This document shows positions 6,380 through 7,858 of a stretch of DNA of 7,858 nucleotides, piece by piece. Source of the DNA: Fervidobacterium sp. (GTDB lineage: Bacteria > Thermotogota > Thermotogae > Thermotogales > Fervidobacteriaceae); contig DPXZ01000077.1 in NCBI GenBank assembly GCA_003526765.1, positions 1-7,858 of the forward strand, read 5' to 3'. The notes under the pieces were generated by a model. It did no database searches. It had not been told where the DNA came from and worked only from the letters and a program-made list of their open reading frames with translations. Both the position numbers and the translations under genes were made by a program. Position 1 is the stretch's first letter; the number at the start of each line of letters is the position of its first letter.

Positions 6380-7213
6380 TCATGCACTGATTTTGAAAAT
6401 AACATTCAATATCCATCCCACAAGATACGCAACACCGGCACTCAATCCACCGATTAGTAGCATCTCAAAACCACTGATGAACCACTTTACACCGGTTACG
6501 ATTTGGCGCAATGCACCCACCGTAAATAGAGTGATTGCCGTTATGATGCAAGAGATAAGGAACTGATTCTGTGCCAAGAACTCCCATTGCGAGGCAAATA
6601 CATACGTGATGAGTGGCATAAAACCAGCTACCAAGAATGCAAAAAACGTAACCAGTGCGCTCTTGAGTGGTGAAGAATCATCATCGAAAAGGCCCAGTTC
6701 TTCGTGGAGCATCGTGTCGACCCAAATCTTCTTGTCGCTTGTTATTGCATCTACCAATTTGTCAAGATTTTCTCCTTCAAGTCCCTTCTTTTTGTAAATC
6801 TCCCGCACTTCCAATTTTTCCGCTTCAGGAATGTGCTCAACTTCCCATGTTTCCCTCTCTCGTTCAGATTCCAAGTAGTCCCTTTCAGACTTCTCCGACA
6901 AGTAATCACCTATTGCCATCGACAATCCATCGGCAAGTAAATTAGCAAGGCCAATGATTAACGCTATTTTGGGATCAAGGCTAGCACCAGCCACGCCAGA
7001 AATTGCAGCAAATGTTGTAACAATGCCATCGCTCGCCCCATACACTGCTTGTCCAATGTACTTGCCCTGTTCAGTCTTGTGCCAAGGTTCTTTTCCTATC
7101 TCGTCGGGTGAATGAAGCCTTTTTTGTGTCTCAACATCCCCTCTTGTGTACGCTTCTCTTACACGCTGCACTCGGGATTTTTTGACATTCTTGTTCTTTT
7201 CAGGTTCACGCAC
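6380..7213 (-). CDS. VIT1/CCC1-family iron/manganese transporter
   Basis: Predicted inner-membrane protein of 277 residues related to plant VIT1 and yeast CCC1, which move Fe2+ and Mn2+ out of the cytoplasm by proton exchange. The first helix carries YGASDGIVTTFAA at 58-70. The second carries ADGLSMAIGDYLSEKSERD at 94-112. Between helices 2 and 3 lies the cytoplasmic metal-binding region (about 111-175), rich in Glu (ESERERETWEVEHIPEAE and the conserved MLHEELGL). Three more hydrophobic segments follow near 187-209, 217-239 and 247-272. Before the first helix is a charged, soluble extension of about 50 residues, longer than in plant VIT1. The GTG at 7213 is preferred because GGGGAGG lies 7 bases before it but only 1 base before the in-frame ATG at 7219, which would add two residues. 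It is the first gene of a probable operon with the TauE/SafE and GNAT genes. Export of excess metal is the inferred role. Confidence 0.88.
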   Translation of the reverse strand: MREPEKNKNVKKSRVQRVREAYTRGDVETQKRLHSPDEIGKEPWHKTEQGKYIGQAVYGASDGIVTTFAAISGVAGASLDPKIALIIGLANLLADGLSMAIGDYLSEKSERDYLESERERETWEVEHIPEAEKLEVREIYKKKGLEGENLDKLVDAITSDKKIWVDTMLHEELGLFDDDSSPLKSALVTFFAFLVAGFMPLITYVFASQWEFLAQNQFLISCIITAITLFTVGALRQIVTGVKWFISGFEMLLIGGLSAGVAYLVGWILNVIFKISA

Positions 7214-7220
7214 ATGCATT

Positions 7221-7228
7221 CCTCCCCT
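7221..7228 (-). promoter_or_regulatory. Shine-Dalgarno site deciding the VIT1-family gene start
   Basis: AGGGGAGG on the minus strand ends 7 bases before a GTG (7213) and 1 base before an in-frame ATG (7219). Spacing favours the GTG, although the ATG cannot be excluded. Confidence 0.6.
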
Positions 7229-7284
7229 ATTCAGAATTCAGAAAACATCGATTACCACATCTTTGTAAGCTTACAGAACTATTT

Positions 7285-7301
7285 TTATTATATCATAATA
7301 A
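7285..7301. promoter_or_regulatory. 17-bp palindrome, candidate metal-regulator operator
   Basis: TTATTAT-ATC-ATAATAA is a perfect inverted repeat with 7-bp arms and a 3-base centre. It is flanked by a second pair of matching arms, AGAACT (7275-7280) and AGTTCT (7301-7306). It covers the candidate -10 region of the VIT1-family gene promoter, where a repressor would block transcription. AT-rich 7-bp half-sites recall Fur/PerR-type boxes. In AT-rich DNA such a match could arise by chance. Confidence 0.45.
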
Positions 7302-7321
7302 GTTCTATTCAAGCATATCAA
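7287..7321 (-). promoter_or_regulatory. probable promoter of the VIT1-family operon
   Basis: On the minus strand TTGATA (7316-7321) is followed after 18 bases by TATGAT (7292-7297). A perfect TATAAT (7287-7292) overlaps that -10 but has no well-spaced -35. Either would start transcription about 65-75 bases before the gene. Confidence 0.5.
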
Positions 7322-7327
7322 AAAATT

Positions 7328-7339
7328 ATCATCGATGAT
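7328..7339. repeat. 12-bp perfect palindrome
   Basis: ATCATCGATGAT reads the same on both strands. It lies just upstream of the candidate -35 of the VIT1-family promoter, in the 261-base gap between that gene and the divergent tRNA operon. It could be a regulator site, but there is no direct evidence. Confidence 0.45.
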
Positions 7340-7352
7340 GATTCAGTATTGA

Positions 7353-7366
7353 TAAGTGTCCACTTA
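7353..7366. repeat. 14-bp palindrome with 6-bp arms
   Basis: TAAGTG-TC-CACTTA lies in the divergent gap. Outer segments CAGT (7344-7347) and ACTG (7367-7370) also match, with a 5-base bulge on one side. It has no T-run and is not a terminator. It is a possible operator. Confidence 0.4.
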
Positions 7367-7425
7367 ACTGATTCCATTAACCGAATCTTAACTATACATT
7401 TTCATACATTCAGTCAATATACCTC

Positions 7426-7453
7426 TTGACAAACGACTTTTCTTTGGTATCAT
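7426..7453 (+). promoter_or_regulatory. promoter of the tRNA operon
   Basis: A perfect -35 TTGACA (7426-7431), a 16-base spacer and -10 TATCAT (7448-7453, five of six consensus bases). A TG-n extension precedes the -10 at 7445-7447. Transcription should start near 7460, about 15 bases before the first tRNA. Confidence 0.8.
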
Positions 7454-7474
7454 TGAGAACGGTCACTAACGTTT

Positions 7475-7550
7475 GCCCCCATCGTCTAGCGGTCTAGGAC
7501 ACTGGCCTTTCAAGCCAGTGGCACGGGTCCGAATCCCGTTGGGGGCGCCA
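7475..7550 (+). tRNA. tRNA-Glu (anticodon UUC)
   Basis: A full cloverleaf of 76 bases with encoded CCA. The acceptor stem GCCCCCA/TGGGGGC is perfect. The anticodon stem CTGGC/GCCAG holds loop CTTTCAA with anticodon TTC at 7509-7511. The T stem ACGGG/CCCGT is perfect, but the T loop is TCCGAAT, so C (7529) replaces the near-universal U55. First gene of a three-tRNA operon. Confidence 0.95.
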
Positions 7551-7579
7551 ATTTGTAAGAACCGTAAAAACGACAGTGT

Positions 7580-7654
7580 GGGCGCGTAGCTCAGAGGGAG
7601 AGCGTCTGCCTTACAAGCAGAAGGTCGTAGGTTCAAGTCCTACCGCACCCACCA
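7580..7654 (+). tRNA. tRNA-Val (anticodon UAC)
   Basis: A cloverleaf of 75 bases with encoded CCA. The D stem GCTC/GAGC, the anticodon stem TCTGC/GCAGA with loop CTTACAA (anticodon TAC at 7612-7614), and the T arm GTAGG-TTCAAGT-CCTAC are all sound. The acceptor stem GGGCGCG/CGCACCC has one mismatch, C4 (7583) opposite A69 (7647). It starts 29 bases after tRNA-Glu. Confidence 0.95.
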
Positions 7655-7712
7655 AAAGTATGACGAACTGGAAGAACTGATGTAATGTAGCTTCTACAAG
7701 TACATTTGGAGT

Positions 7713-7788
7713 GGCCAGGTAGCTCAGATGGTAGAGCAGTGGACTGAAAATCCACGTGTCGACGGTTCGATTCCGTCCCTGGCCACCA
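7713..7788 (+). tRNA. tRNA-Phe (anticodon GAA)
   Basis: A cloverleaf of 76 bases with encoded CCA and no mismatches. The acceptor stem is GGCCAGG/CCTGGCC. The anticodon stem GTGGA/TCCAC holds loop CTGAAAA with anticodon GAA at 7746-7748. The T arm is GACGG-TTCGATT-CCGTC. It is the last gene of the operon, 58 bases after tRNA-Val. The spacer contains a small hairpin (7686-7690 with 7694-7698) of unknown use. Confidence 0.96.
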
Positions 7789-7814
7789 GAGGTATCTAAA
7801 AGCTAAATAACCTC

Positions 7815-7839
7815 AAAGCCCCCATGATAGGGGGCTTTT
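7815..7839 (+). terminator. intrinsic terminator of the tRNA operon
   Basis: A perfect 9-bp stem, AAAGCCCCC (7815-7823) with GGGGGCTTT (7830-7838), encloses the 6-base loop ATGATA, and the last arm runs into a further T. Being nearly symmetrical (A-run before, T-run after), it may also stop transcription from the other side. Confidence 0.88.
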
Positions 7840-7858
7840 CAATTGGTTATCTTGTTGG

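Noticed and set aside
6606..6945. Overlapping plus-strand frames of 63-92 codons opposite the VIT1-family gene.
   Set aside because: They are antisense shadows; the minus-strand protein is clearly conserved across the same bases.
7112..7429. A 105-codon plus-strand frame running from inside the VIT1-family gene across the divergent gap.
   Set aside because: It overlaps a real gene start, the promoters and the palindromes, and its low-complexity translation resembles no known protein.
7475..7839. The tRNA cluster as an integration site for a mobile element.
   Set aside because: No integrase gene, no repeated tRNA 3' end and no phage gene is visible in the window. The operon promoter and terminator are intact.

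Overview
The window looks like chromosome of a thermophilic, AT-rich member of the Thermotogales, and Fervidobacterium or a close relative is my best guess. This rests on the overall character of the proteins, on GC-rich tRNAs set in AT-rich DNA, and on strong Shine-Dalgarno sequences (GGAGG-like) paired with ATG, GTG or TTG starts. It is inference from reading, not from a database match. There are seven protein genes and three tRNA genes. No insertion sequence, CRISPR array or phage gene could be recognised.

Positions 1-3250, + strand: a sugar uptake (CUT1-type ABC) operon. It encodes a secreted substrate-binding protein followed by two inner-membrane permeases. A clear intrinsic terminator hairpin lies between the binding-protein gene and the first permease, and the two permease genes overlap by 4 bases. 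No ATPase gene is present, so the transporter probably borrows a shared MsmK/MalK-like ATPase encoded elsewhere. The proteins look most like the lactose/arabinose (LacEFG) branch, but the substrate is not settled.

Positions 3200-4660, - strand: a PepV/Sapep-type M20 dipeptidase gene, convergent with the sugar operon and separated from it by a hairpin that can terminate both strands. Upstream is a gene-free stretch (4659-5031) holding a probable extended -10 promoter for the dipeptidase. It also holds several inverted repeats, a tandem 13-bp repeat and a long hairpin that folds better as minus-strand RNA. I could not identify these structures, and they are the least explained DNA in the window.

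Positions 5032-7213, - strand: a probable three-gene operon of a VIT1/CCC1-family iron/manganese transporter, a TauE/SafE-family membrane transporter and a GNAT acetyltransferase. A 17-bp AT-rich palindrome overlaps the -10 region of the likely promoter upstream of the VIT1 gene and could be a metal-regulator operator.

Positions 7426-7839, + strand: a tRNA operon, Glu(UUC)-Val(UAC)-Phe(GAA), with a good sigma-70-type promoter and a strong terminator. Two of the tRNAs carry departures from the standard cloverleaf: C in place of the near-universal U55 in tRNA-Glu, and a C4-A69 mismatch in the acceptor stem of tRNA-Val.

Overall this is mostly ordinary housekeeping and transport content. I see no convincing new multi-gene system. 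The items most worth checking are the structured intergenic region at 4793-4991, the two tRNA anomalies, and the palindrome at the metal-transporter promoter.
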